Positions 18,153 through 26,896 of a stretch of 64,000 nucleotides of DNA are shown in pieces (position 1 is the stretch's first letter; each line of letters begins with the position of its first letter). The stretch spans positions 3,038,001-3,102,000 of the forward strand of contig NZ_CP012898.1 of the NCBI RefSeq assembly GCF_001310225.1, written 5' to 3'. The notes under the pieces were generated by a model. That model was not told the origin of the DNA. It ran no database searches and saw nothing but the letters and a program-made list of their open reading frames with translations. The DNA comes from Pseudalgibacter alginicilyticus (GTDB taxonomy: Bacteria > Bacteroidota > Bacteroidia > Flavobacteriales > Flavobacteriaceae). The position numbers and the translations under genes were made by a program.

Positions 18153-18201
18153 TATAAATAAGAAAAGATATGTGTGAAAAATATATCTTTTCTTATTTAT
18201 A
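18153..18201 (+). terminator. Strong hairpin after the T9SS-sorted protein gene
   Basis: Two perfect 19-bp arms (18153-18171 and 18183-18201, starting TATAAATAAG) are separated by 11 nt. The arms are AT-rich and the hairpin starts 15 bp after the stop codon. It probably acts as a terminator or 3' stabiliser. Confidence 0.7.
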
Positions 18202-18395
18202 GATACTATAGTCTTACAACATATAGCAGTAATGAATTAATCTATAAGATAAATAGATCATAATAAAATGAGTTAAAGATGCTTACTAAATAATGTTATT
18301 AAGGCTGGAGATTCCAAATGGGTAAAAAATACAATATTTAAGTAAAGAAATTAAAAAAGAACCTTTTAAAGAGAGAAATAAATAAAAAGTAAAAT

Positions 18396-20399
18396 ATGAG
18401 AAAAATAAAATATGAGAAAATAAAAAGTTATTATAAAATAATACTGTTTTGCATTTCTTTAAGTGTTCTGTCATGCAAAAGCTCTTCTTTCGTTATAGAT
18501 AGTGAGGCATTGGATAGTACAGTTATTGTATTACCTGAAAACCCTAACTCAATAAATTTATTTTCAGCAAGAGAATTAAATTATCACCTTAAGTTAATAT
18601 ATGGAAAAGAGTTACCTATTATTAACACAAAAGATCCTGAATATAAACAGCATATATTTTTAGGGATAATGCCGAAAGTGTATGAAAAAGATCTTAGTAG
18701 CGAAGAAGGAGTTTATCTTGTTCAGGATACTGATATATATGTGTTTGGTTATGATAAAGTTAATAGTACTTACAACAATTCTAATCCAGGGGATTACAAT
18801 GATATTGTATTGAGTGAAGTGTTAGATATGCGCTATAATCAAACGGGCTCCTTGTTTGGTTTGTATAATTTTATTGAAAAAGAACTTGAAGTTACTTGGT
18901 TGAAATCTGGTGAAAACGGTGTTTTTTATACAGAAAATGTATCTCATTCTATAAAAAATAAAGAAGTTTCCTGGGTGCCATCTTTTACTCAAAGGAATAT
19001 TAGAACTGGAGATTTTAAGACGGTATCAGGTAAAAAATTTGCACCTGATGAATTTGATTTAACTGAAGAAGAGAGAATACAAAGCAATATAGATCATTAC
19101 GTGTGGCTTAGACGAATGAAATTTGGTTATAGTAACTATTATCAATTTCAACATGCTTTTAACACTTATTGGGATGATTTTAAAGATACAAAACCAGATA
19201 TTTTTGCACTGAATGGTAATGGTGAAAGAAAACCCTATAACAGAAAAGATAGAAAAGGAAGAACTGAAAGAATTAAGATGTGTCCATCTAATGAGGATTT
19301 ACCTGGAATTATGGTTGAAAAATGGTTAGAAGCTAAGAAAAACAACCCACTACAACATAGTGGTTCTATTTCTGTTTGTGAAAATGATAGTGATGGTTTT
19401 GGAGATCCTGAATGGTGTCATTGTGAAGGGTGTTTGGCATTAGATACTCGCGAAGAAGGAGAGCCATTAAGTAAGAGCCTCTCAGATAGATATATTCACT
19501 TATGGAACAAAGTTGTAACAGAAGCACAAAAGTATCAAAAAGATATTTTAGTTTCTGGCTATGCTTATGAACAAATGTTGTTACCTCCTAAAAGAGAAAA
19601 ATTACATCCTTCTACTTTAGTAGAATTTGTACCTGAATTGTTAGCGGACTTTGATAAAACTCAAAAGTTATACGAGGATTGGAGAGCTGTAGGTATGACA
19701 AAAATGTACTTCAGACCTAATGATTTACATTGGCAATTTGGTATGTCGTTAGGATTAGAAAAACGAGTTTTTGAGCATTTTCAATTAGCTGTTAAGAATG
19801 GAGCTGAAGGGACTGATTATGATTCTTTAATTATATTTGGAGAAGGTGTTTCTGATATGGTTAACTTCATATTGGCAAAAGCACATCAGAATCCTGATGA
19901 AACGTTTGAGAACCTTGAAAATGAGTTTTTAGACGTTTTTGGAGCGGCTAAAGAAGACATCAGGAAATTTTATGGATATTGGAGAGAAATCTACACTAAT
20001 GAATTAGTTCCTGAGGATTTATCTCTAAGTGATGGCAGGATACCTACTTATTTCAAATTTGGTAAAATGGGTGGGCTAACAAGACGAATTGATGAATTTT
20101 ATGAAATATCTGATTTTGATAAAACAGATATGTTATTAAACAATGCTCTCGATAAAGATATTTCAGATCAAGCTAAAGATTATATCAATAGAATGAAAAT
20201 TTCGAATAAACATTCAAGATTAACCTTCTTGGCTTTAGTGGCAGGAATTGATGGCGATTCGGAAGAACTTACAAAAAAAACAAAGGAACTTATAGCTTTT
20301 AGAGTTGCCAATAAAAATATTATTGATGTAGATTGGGAAGAGCTTTTTAATGTTCAATACAGGCAATTAAAAAATCAATTAAAAATTGAGAACCTTTAG
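18396..20399 (+). CDS. DUF4838 domain-containing lipoprotein
   Basis: This 667-residue protein has an N-terminal lipoprotein signal (about 12-27, ending VLSCKSS). The N-terminal part (SARELNYHLKLIYGKELPIIN) resembles the alpha-glucuronidase-type N-terminal domain that often precedes DUF4838. The central part matches DUF4838 style (IMVEKWLEAKKNNP, SISVCENDSDGFGDPEWCHCEGC, YEQMLLPPKREKLHPSTLVEFVPE) and probably forms a TIM-like barrel. The family is common in polysaccharide utilisation loci and assumed to be a glycoside hydrolase; no catalytic residues are assigned here. The start is ambiguous because ATGAGAAAA occurs twice in tandem around 18396. No shared operator was seen upstream. Confidence 0.75.
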   Translation: MRKIKYEKIKSYYKIILFCISLSVLSCKSSSFVIDSEALDSTVIVLPENPNSINLFSARELNYHLKLIYGKELPIINTKDPEYKQHIFLGIMPKVYEKDLSSEEGVYLVQDTDIYVFGYDKVNSTYNNSNPGDYNDIVLSEVLDMRYNQTGSLFGLYNFIEKELEVTWLKSGENGVFYTENVSHSIKNKEVSWVPSFTQRNIRTGDFKTVSGKKFAPDEFDLTEEERIQSNIDHYVWLRRMKFGYSNYYQFQHAFNTYWDDFKDTKPDIFALNGNGERKPYNRKDRKGRTERIKMCPSNEDLPGIMVEKWLEAKKNNPLQHSGSISVCENDSDGFGDPEWCHCEGCLALDTREEGEPLSKSLSDRYIHLWNKVVTEAQKYQKDILVSGYAYEQMLLPPKREKLHPSTLVEFVPELLADFDKTQKLYEDWRAVGMTKMYFRPNDLHWQFGMSLGLEKRVFEHFQLAVKNGAEGTDYDSLIIFGEGVSDMVNFILAKAHQNPDETFENLENEFLDVFGAAKEDIRKFYGYWREIYTNELVPEDLSLSDGRIPTYFKFGKMGGLTRRIDEFYEISDFDKTDMLLNNALDKDISDQAKDYINRMKISNKHSRLTFLALVAGIDGDSEELTKKTKELIAFRVANKNIIDVDWEELFNVQYRQLKNQLKIENL

Positions 20400-20447
20400 T
20401 TTAATTAGAATTCAAAATTAAATTTTTGTACAGATACCTTATAATTC

Positions 20448-20491
20448 GTTCGAGTGGTTTTTTGTGAAACACACATGAGATTTACTCGAAC
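20448..20491. repeat. Inverted repeat between DUF4838 and GH28-like genes
   Basis: GTTCGAGT (20448-20455) and ACTCGAAC (20484-20491) are perfect 8-bp arms around 28 nt that contain an inner TGTG/CACA pair. It lies 48 bp after the DUF4838 stop. It could be a weak terminator or an operator-like element; it differs from the TGTAATCGATTACA palindrome. Confidence 0.3.
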
Positions 20492-20607
20492 AGATTATAT
20501 CTATACAATCTTAAAATATACTTACACCAAATGTTTTCTTTATTTTATTTAACCCATAGACTTTAGAAAATCAGTGGAAATTAATAGTCATATTAAATAT
20601 ATATAAA

Positions 20608-22614
20608 ATGAATTATACATTTTTATTAAGAAAAATAATGCTGAATAATCAATTACAATTAAAAAAACTGATAACCTTATTTATTATAATAGGCTTTTCA
20701 GCTTTAGCTTCAAGTCAAGTATACAACGTTAAAGATTATGGGGCTATTGGTAATGCAACAGCATTAGACACCAAGGCTATACAAGAGGCTATAGATACAG
20801 CCTTTAAAGCTGGAGGGGGACAAGTTTTACTTCCACCTGGAACATATAAAGTAGGTGGTGTAGAGTTAAAAGATAATATCAATCTCCACATATCAGCAGG
20901 TGCTACTTTATTAGGTAGTGAGTTACAAAGTGATTATATAGAATGGGATAGCAAAGCAGAATCTCGAACAACTATTTATGCAAATAAATTTGTTGTATAT
21001 GCCAACGGAGCAAAAAACATTTCTATTTCAGGTCAAGGCGTTATTCATGGAAATGGGGATAATTATTTTCAAATAACAGCACCTCAAATTAACCGTCCTT
21101 TTCTTATTCAATTGGTAAACTGTAAAAATGTTAGAATCCGTGATATTCAAATGCTTGAATCAGCAAATTGGACCTGTCATTTACTTTTTTGTGAAAACGT
21201 GGTAGTCGATGGAATAACACTAAAAAATTCTACAAGAGCCAACCGAGATGGATTGGATATTGATGGTTGCAACAATGTGATAGTAACTAATTCAATAGTT
21301 CATTCTCAAGATGATGCCATTGTTCTTAAATCTTCGGGTAATAAAGTTTGCAAAAACATTAAAATTAGTAACTGTATTGTTACTACTGAAGCGTCTGCCA
21401 TAAAATTAGGAACAGAATCTAGTGGTGGATACCAAAACATTACTATTTCAGACTGTACTATAAAAGATGTACCACTTTTATCTGGGTTAAGTATCATGTC
21501 TGTAGATGGTGCTATTTTAGATAATCTACAAATTAGCAATATTCAAATGGAAAATGTAGCAACACCTATCTTCTTAAGATTAGGAAACCGCAACAGACCA
21601 TATAAAACAGGAGAATATGTACCCACAATAGCTACGGTTTCTAATATTTCATTTAATAATATAACTGCTATTAATGCTAAGTATCCTTCTATTATGGCTG
21701 GTTTACATTCAAAGAAGATAAGTGATATAACCATTAATAATTTTAGTGTATCCTATATAGATCCTTTTGAAGGCCCTTTTGTTGAACCAAACAAAATTCC
21801 TTTTAATGATATGGTTTATCCATCAGCATTAATATTTGGAAGAAATTTACCTACTTATGCCTTTTATGTTCGTAATATAGAAAATATAAGTATGTCTAAT
21901 ATTTCTATAAGTTCTAAAGCTACACAAAAAGTACATCCTTTCCTTTTTGATTATATAGATAATTTAAAATTAAAAAATATAACGGCTGACACTTTTAAAA
22001 AAGATGGATCGATTGCATATCTTAGAAATATTAATGGCCTCACTGCTTCAGAATTTCATTTGAAGAATGGACATATCAATACTTTTACTATTGAAAAAGA
22101 CAATTGTTCAGACATACATATCGAAAACACATCTAAAGGTTCTGTTATTAATGAAATCCCTGCGTTAAAGGATGAACAATTATACGCTACTGTTATGGCA
22201 ACTACTATTTTTGACATTGATGGGATTATAAAAAACAAGCCAATAGAGTCTATAAATAAATTTGAGGTAGAAGGAGCATTAAAAGATGAACCATTACCTT
22301 ATCATAATTTAAAATCACCACTTAAAATTCAGTTTAAAATTGAAGGCGAACCACAATCAACTCCACAATTATGTTTTTTAGTTAAAAACAAAAACTCTTT
22401 GTCAAGCGAGAAGAATAATTATTTAATACTGGAATATGAAGGCGTTGAGCAAAAAGTGAATGTAGAATGGAATCGTTGGGGATGGGCTTCATTAACTTTA
22501 AGTAAAAAGATACCCGTAGGGTCAAAAATTAAATTTAAGCTTGCTCAAGAGCATTCAGATTTACTTATTTCAAAAGTATATTTGCGTTATTTAAATTTAG
22601 GATATACAGACTAA
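20608..22614 (+). CDS. GH28-like secreted protein with C-terminal extension
   Basis: This 668-residue protein has a signal peptide (about 18-37, IGFSALASSQ); an alternative ATG is at 20638. The beta-helix starts with YNVKDYGAIGNATALDTKAIQEA (residues from about 39). GH28 motif I is altered to NRDG (212-215) and motif II is kept as QDD (234-236). I could not find the GHG or RIK motifs where they should be (the segment reads EASAIKLGTESSGG). Residues from about 530 form a separate beta-rich C-terminal region. It may be a divergent hydrolase on a rhamnogalacturonan-type substrate, or a binding protein. It is not obviously operated by the shared operator. Confidence 0.75.
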   Translation: MNYTFLLRKIMLNNQLQLKKLITLFIIIGFSALASSQVYNVKDYGAIGNATALDTKAIQEAIDTAFKAGGGQVLLPPGTYKVGGVELKDNINLHISAGATLLGSELQSDYIEWDSKAESRTTIYANKFVVYANGAKNISISGQGVIHGNGDNYFQITAPQINRPFLIQLVNCKNVRIRDIQMLESANWTCHLLFCENVVVDGITLKNSTRANRDGLDIDGCNNVIVTNSIVHSQDDAIVLKSSGNKVCKNIKISNCIVTTEASAIKLGTESSGGYQNITISDCTIKDVPLLSGLSIMSVDGAILDNLQISNIQMENVATPIFLRLGNRNRPYKTGEYVPTIATVSNISFNNITAINAKYPSIMAGLHSKKISDITINNFSVSYIDPFEGPFVEPNKIPFNDMVYPSALIFGRNLPTYAFYVRNIENISMSNISISSKATQKVHPFLFDYIDNLKLKNITADTFKKDGSIAYLRNINGLTASEFHLKNGHINTFTIEKDNCSDIHIENTSKGSVINEIPALKDEQLYATVMATTIFDIDGIIKNKPIESINKFEVEGALKDEPLPYHNLKSPLKIQFKIEGEPQSTPQLCFLVKNKNSLSSEKNNYLILEYEGVEQKVNVEWNRWGWASLTLSKKIPVGSKIKFKLAQEHSDLLISKVYLRYLNLGYTD

Positions 22615-22655
22615 ACACTTTACCTAATAAAAATATTTAAATAAACTTAAAAAAT

Positions 22656-22700
22656 TATCTAAGAAGTTTGTGCTAATGAGTAATGCAAACTTCTTAGATA
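22656..22700 (-). terminator. Terminator at the end of the sus operon
   Basis: Perfect 15-bp arms (TATCTAAGAAGTTTG and its complement) flank a 15-nt loop. The T-rich tail is on the minus strand (AATTTTTTAAG), so it ends transcripts coming from the susC side; it may also work for the convergent GH28-like gene. Confidence 0.75.
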
Positions 22701-22727
22701 TGTTTACTCAAGTATTTAATAAAGATT

Positions 22728-22854
22728 CTATTTGAATTTAGAGGCTACTTTTACACAAAAAGCCACATCCAAAGCGTTTTCCCAAAATATTGTTACTTTT
22801 TCTCCCTCTGAATCTCTTATAGAATAGCCATTAGAAATTGGACTTGCAATAAAA
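22728..22854 (-). pseudogene. C-terminal gene remnant left of the IS element
   Basis: An open frame of 40 codons reaches a stop at 22728-22730. It reads IASPISNGYSIRDSEGE and continues to CVKVASKFK. It has no start codon and abuts the IS inverted repeat, so it is the tail of a disrupted gene. Simple rejoining across the target duplication puts it out of frame with the GH28-like N-terminal remnant on the other side, so small indels or a deletion must also have occurred, or the two fragments come from different genes. I do not recognise the family. Confidence 0.55.
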
Positions 22855-22876
22855 AGTCGGACATTTTTTCTAAGAC

Positions 22877-23755
22877 CTATGCTACATTTTTAAATTGATA
22901 AAATTCTTGTTCTACTTCATAAGGAGTTTTATACCCTAAAAAAGAGTGTAAACGTTTCCTATTGTACCATATTTCGATGTATTCAAAAACAGCTGTTTTA
23001 GCCTGCTCAATAGTTTTAAAATCATCATCATAAATAAGTTCAACCTTTAATGTTTTAAAGAAGGATTCAGCAACGGCATTATCCCAACAATTACCCTTTC
23101 TACTCATAGATTGGGTTACCAAAGGGTTGGATTTAATAAAAGTTCTAAATGCTTTTGAGGCGTATTGTATCCCTCGATCTGAGTGAAATATTAACCCCAT
23201 GTTTATAGTACGCTTGTTTACAGCCATTTTCCATGCAGGAATAATAGTTTGATTGGTGTGTAAACTTGTACTTAATGACCAACCTATTACCTGCCTATCA
23301 AACAAATCAATAATAGTGGTTAGGTACAGCCAACCTTGATTGGTCTGGATGTAAGTGATATCGCTGACCCAAGCTTCATTCAACCTACTGGGGTTAAAGT
23401 TCCTGTTCAGCAGATTTCTGCAAACATGATAACCGTGGTTGGAATCTGTAGTTGCCTTAAACTTCCTTTTGTGTTTGCTTGCCCAATTGTTCATCCTCAT
23501 AATTTTAGCCACTCTACATCTGGATATACAGTACCCTTTGCGTTTTAGTTGTTCTGCTATTCTTGTGGAGCCATAACGCTGTTTACTCAGGTCAAATTCC
23601 TTTTTTATTAAATCTGTAAACAAGCTCTTTTCAAATGTTCGTTTTGATGGTCCTGCTGTGTACCATCTATAAAAACTGCTCCTACTTACTTTAAAAACTT
23701 TGCATATCTTCTCGATGGGGTATAAATGCCTGTAGCTGGCTATAAATCCATAGAT
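22877..23755 (-). CDS. IS3-family transposase orfB (DDE integrase)
   Basis: The orfB frame opens upstream of the first ATG (23623) and overlaps the end of orfA near 23755. Extended, it begins with QIYGFIASYRHLYPIEKICK and FYRWYTAGPS, as in other IS3 OrfB proteins. The HTH_21 segment (KKEFDLSKQRYGSTRIAEQL) is followed by an rve core with the DDE triad: Asp in WVSDITYI, Asp in FHSDRGIQY and Glu in VAESFFKTLKVE. It ends with WYNRKRLHSFLGYKTPYE. It should be made as an OrfAB fusion by -1 frameshifting; an AAAAAC stretch lies in the overlap but is not the classic A AAA AAG heptamer. The catalytic part is intact. Confidence 0.88.
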   Translation of the reverse strand: MYGFIASYRHLYPIEKICKVFKVSRSSFYRWYTAGPSKRTFEKSLFTDLIKKEFDLSKQRYGSTRIAEQLKRKGYCISRCRVAKIMRMNNWASKHKRKFKATTDSNHGYHVCRNLLNRNFNPSRLNEAWVSDITYIQTNQGWLYLTTIIDLFDRQVIGWSLSTSLHTNQTIIPAWKMAVNKRTINMGLIFHSDRGIQYASKAFRTFIKSNPLVTQSMSRKGNCWDNAVAESFFKTLKVELIYDDDFKTIEQAKTAVFEYIEIWYNRKRLHSFLGYKTPYEVEQEFYQFKNVA

Positions 23756-24036
23756 TTGCCATCGTTTTTGGAGAAGATGTGCACGGCCTTTTTTAGTATT
23801 TCAAGTTCAAGTTCCTTTTCTCTAAGAGCTTTACGCAATCTTTTAACTTCTAATGTGTCATCAGGTATTGCTTTTTCTGGCTTAGGAGATATTGTTGTTT
23901 TAGCTGCCTTACGCCATTTATAAATCCTTTGGACTTCTAAACCCAACTCGTCTGCTAATTCTTTTATATTCTCTCGTTGGTAACTTAACCGAACTGCTTG
24001 CTCCTTTTATTCAGGGCTGTAATATCGTTTTTTCAT
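23740..24036 (-). pseudogene. IS3-family transposase orfA with premature stop
   Basis: The natural start is ATG at 24036 (MKKRYYSPE). Codon 10 is TAA (24007-24009), after which the same frame continues KEQAVRLSYQRENIKELADELGLEVQRIYKWRKA and the Leu-zipper-like RLRKALREKELELEILKKAV (quoted in pieces). The HTH and zipper are those of IS3 OrfA (HTH_8/transposase_8). One nonsense change therefore truncates OrfA to nine residues unless translation restarts internally (for example at 23946). The element may thus be unable to move by itself. Confidence 0.8.
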
Positions 24037-24089
24037 GTTTCTAAGATATTTGTTTTATAACAAAATGGTCTTAAATTTTATGTCCGAGT

Positions 24090-24299
24090 AAAGTTAGCAA
24101 ATCTATTTTTCTTTATCACCATGGCGCCAAAGCTTAAGATTGAAAACTCTTCAGTATTGATGAAATTTGGAACTTTTATATGGGAAGTTTCAAAAGGAGT
24201 AATTAATTTGACATCATCAATTTTCAGATTTAGATTGTTTGTTTTACAAGAATCAAAAAACAGAGTGATTCCTATAAAGACAAAACAGATTTTTTTCAT
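24090..24299 (-). pseudogene. GH28 lipoprotein N-terminal fragment interrupted by the IS
   Basis: The fragment starts one base after the esterase stop, with ATG at 24299. It reads as a lipoprotein (MKKICFVFIGITLFFDSC), then IKVPNFINTEEFSILSFGA, the standard entry into a GH28 beta-helix (compare FNIIDFGAKGDG in the intact GH28). Right after FGA the sequence departs: in the -1 frame it would continue HGDKEK, which looks like the missing GxGD, suggesting a 1-bp frameshift before the IS. About 400 residues of a normal GH28 are missing. It was probably the sixth gene of the sus operon. Confidence 0.6.
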
Positions 24300-24300
24300 A

Positions 24301-25254
24301 TTAATTAGCTCTCTTTAATATGTACTTATTGAAAGCTAACCAGTTTTCACATGCAATTGGCCAGAAATTGTTATTTTCCTCAGATCCCATTCCAAAGCCA
24401 TGACCTCCCTTTTGGTATATATGCATTTCAACTGGAACTTTATTTTTGTTAAGAGCCCTGTAGTAAGTTAAAGAATTCTGCACGGGCACAGAATTATCAT
24501 CTGAAGCATGTACTAAAAAGGTTTTCGGGGTATTTCCGTTAACTTGAATTTCATTAGAATATTTATTTAAATATTTTTCTGTTATATCTGTTCCTAATAA
24601 GTTTTTTCTCGAATTTATATGTGTCATTTCATCTTTCATAGAAATAACAGGGTATATTAAAATAGAAAAATTAGGTTTGGCACTAATACTGTCTAATGTT
24701 GGTAATAGTTTTTCTGCATATCGAGTTGATAAGGTAGCTGCTAAATGTCCTCCAGCAGAAAATCCCATAATTCCAATTTTATTGGGGTTTAAATGCCATT
24801 TTTTAGAATGTAACCTTACTAACTTCATTGCTTGTTGTGCATCTTGAAGTGGCCCTATTGATTTATCAATCATAATAGCATCAGAAGGGAGTCTGTATTT
24901 AAGTACAAAAGCAGATATCCCAATAGAATTAAGCCATTTTGCTACTGAAAATCCTTCTTTATTTATTGATAAATGAGAGTATGCTCCACCTGGGCATATT
25001 ACTAGCCCTGTACCATTTGAAATTGTAGAGTCTGCTAAAAAAACAGTTATAGTAGGCTGTGATACCTTACTAACGCCATTTATCTCTCCGTTATTAAAGT
25101 AAGTGAATTGTTCTTTGTAATCTATATCTTTTATAGCTCCAGGCACATTACTCCATAAATTTATTTCAAAACCTTGAGAGAAGCTCAAGGTTTTGAAACA
25201 AAAAATATATAAAATAAAACCAATTTTTAAATTGTTAAAAATATGTATCAACAT
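24301..25254 (-). CDS. Alpha/beta hydrolase, probable carbohydrate acetylesterase
   Basis: This 317-residue protein has an N-terminal hydrophobic signal (about 8-27, ending SFSQG), so it is probably periplasmic. The oxyanion region is VICPGGAYSHLS, the nucleophile elbow GFSAGGH, and the Asp/His pair lie in HASDDNSVPVQN and KGGHGFGMG. This resembles the BD-FAE/xylan esterase-like group often found in pectin loci, where they remove acetyl or other ester groups from oligosaccharides. It is the fifth gene of the sus operon, 12 bp after the PL1 gene. The precise ester is not known. Confidence 0.82.
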   Translation of the reverse strand: MLIHIFNNLKIGFILYIFCFKTLSFSQGFEINLWSNVPGAIKDIDYKEQFTYFNNGEINGVSKVSQPTITVFLADSTISNGTGLVICPGGAYSHLSINKEGFSVAKWLNSIGISAFVLKYRLPSDAIMIDKSIGPLQDAQQAMKLVRLHSKKWHLNPNKIGIMGFSAGGHLAATLSTRYAEKLLPTLDSISAKPNFSILIYPVISMKDEMTHINSRKNLLGTDITEKYLNKYSNEIQVNGNTPKTFLVHASDDNSVPVQNSLTYYRALNKNKVPVEMHIYQKGGHGFGMGSEENNNFWPIACENWLAFNKYILKRAN

Positions 25255-25266
25255 AAAAGTTAACCT

Positions 25267-26805
25267 CTAAATCTGGTTGTTTGTAATATTTTCAACAAGA
25301 CTGTTAATATAAACTTCAACATTATCGTAACCCGTACTTAAATCATTTCCATTAGGATTTGATTCAGATACATTTAATTTTTTCTCAATTTTCCATGCGT
25401 CTGGCATACCATCACCTGAAGTATCAACAGGAGCTGGTTCTGATATTAATTCTGGCCAACCACCAACATCTGCTTGGGAATCAATTAATCCTAAAGTACT
25501 GCCTTCAGAACCTTCATATTGATAAGTACCTGTTCTTACATCATTTACAACTCTAATGTCAACAACATCACGTACTAATGATGCACCTGCGTAATCAAGA
25601 ACTTTGTTGTAAGCTATTTCTGCAGTATGTGTTGTTACATTATTCTCAATATCATGAGGTTCGCTTAATTTCATGGCTGCTTTATCTTCATCAGTTACAG
25701 GAATACTATATCCACAATTAATAATGTAGCCATTAGAATCTGTACAGGTATTTGTGTAAGATGTGTAAGATGCATGAAATTGGTTATAAACACCATAGGT
25801 CCAATTATCATTTGTTGAATTTGGGTAACCATCTACATAGTTTCCATCTATATAAAATTTACCCCAAACATCATAATTGTCATATCCATATACCTTTGTT
25901 TTATCCATAGCAAAAATACGTCCTTCCTTTAAAGCTGTATTTTGAAAAGTTCTAGGCCCTGGTTTGTAATAATTGTTAACAATATTAGCATTCATACCTT
26001 CTCCTCCATAAGTACTATTGCTTCCCCAGTTATAAATAACATTATTTCTTAAATCTGTTAAATCTGTAAAAGAAAAAGAAGAGCCTGTTGTTTCACTTAA
26101 TCTTGGGTTTCTAGCATCATGGTGCGCTAATAAGTTATGATGAAAAGAAGCGTATTTTCCACCCCATATGCCTCCATAACCGTGAGCACCTTTATCATGA
26201 ACAGAAATTGTTAAACTTTCTGAAATCATACACCATTGTATTGTTGTATTTGTATTATTATAAAATGAGGCACACTCATCAGTAGACCAGCTCATAGAAC
26301 AATGGTCTACAACAATATTTTCTTGAAACCGAGCTCCTAATGCATCATCTTCTTGTTGTGCTTCATCTCCCATTCTGAATCTTAAATATCTGATAATAAC
26401 ATTATTAGTGTTTATTGTGACAGGGTAATTTTTTATACAAATTCCATCGCCTGGAGCTGTTTGTCCTGCAATTGTAACATCGCCATTTTCTATTTTTAAG
26501 TCCGATCTAAGCGCTATGGTACCTGAAACTTTAAATAAAATATAACGAGGTCCTGATGCCTGAATAGCTGATCGTAAACTACCAGAGCCACTATCTTGTA
26601 GATTGGTAACGTAAATCACTCTGCCGCCTCTACCTCCGGTAGTGTTTTTACCAAAACCTTCTGCTCCAGGGAATGCCAAAGCCTCTTCTACAACAGCTGT
26701 TGGGCCATCTTGGCCTTCACCTCCATTTTCTTCATCAGGTGAATCACTACCACAAGCTGAAAAAAGAAGCAATGCTATTACTATAATTGGATAATATATT
26801 TTCAT
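25267..26805 (-). CDS. Pectate lyase, PL1 family lipoprotein
   Basis: This 512-residue lipoprotein (LLLFSAC, Cys18) has an acidic Gly-rich linker. The beta-helix begins at AFPGAEGFGKNTTGGRGG, with VSGTIAL, VDHCSMSWSTDE and the Arg-containing HDARNPRLSE, which together mark the PL1 (Pel-like) fold with calcium ligands and the catalytic Arg. A C-terminal stretch contains DTSGDGMPDAWKIEKKLN, a calcium-binding-like segment. It should cleave polygalacturonate at the cell surface, feeding oligosaccharides to the adjacent SusCD. The gene is in the sus operon between the surface lipoprotein and the esterase. Confidence 0.9.
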   Translation of the reverse strand: MKIYYPIIVIALLLFSACGSDSPDEENGGEGQDGPTAVVEEALAFPGAEGFGKNTTGGRGGRVIYVTNLQDSGSGSLRSAIQASGPRYILFKVSGTIALRSDLKIENGDVTIAGQTAPGDGICIKNYPVTINTNNVIIRYLRFRMGDEAQQEDDALGARFQENIVVDHCSMSWSTDECASFYNNTNTTIQWCMISESLTISVHDKGAHGYGGIWGGKYASFHHNLLAHHDARNPRLSETTGSSFSFTDLTDLRNNVIYNWGSNSTYGGEGMNANIVNNYYKPGPRTFQNTALKEGRIFAMDKTKVYGYDNYDVWGKFYIDGNYVDGYPNSTNDNWTYGVYNQFHASYTSYTNTCTDSNGYIINCGYSIPVTDEDKAAMKLSEPHDIENNVTTHTAEIAYNKVLDYAGASLVRDVVDIRVVNDVRTGTYQYEGSEGSTLGLIDSQADVGGWPELISEPAPVDTSGDGMPDAWKIEKKLNVSESNPNGNDLSTGYDNVEVYINSLVENITNNQI

Positions 26806-26896
26806 AATTTTTATTTTAACTAATTTTTTAAAAGTGTTTATTTTTTTGTAACAACATTAACTATCCAAGTTAAGAATATTAAATTGGTTCAATCTG

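Larger units (their letters stand above)
22855..24089 (-). mobile_element. IS3-family insertion sequence
   Basis: This 1235-bp element has imperfect terminal inverted repeats: AGTCGGACAT with AAGACC further in on the left, ACTCGGACAT with AAGACC on the right. It is flanked by a possible 3-bp target duplication AAA (22852-22854 and 24090-24092). It carries orfA and orfB on the minus strand in the usual -1 arrangement. It has inserted into the last gene of the susCD operon, in the same orientation as the operon. The run of As at the left edge makes the exact boundary uncertain by a base or two. Confidence 0.85.
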
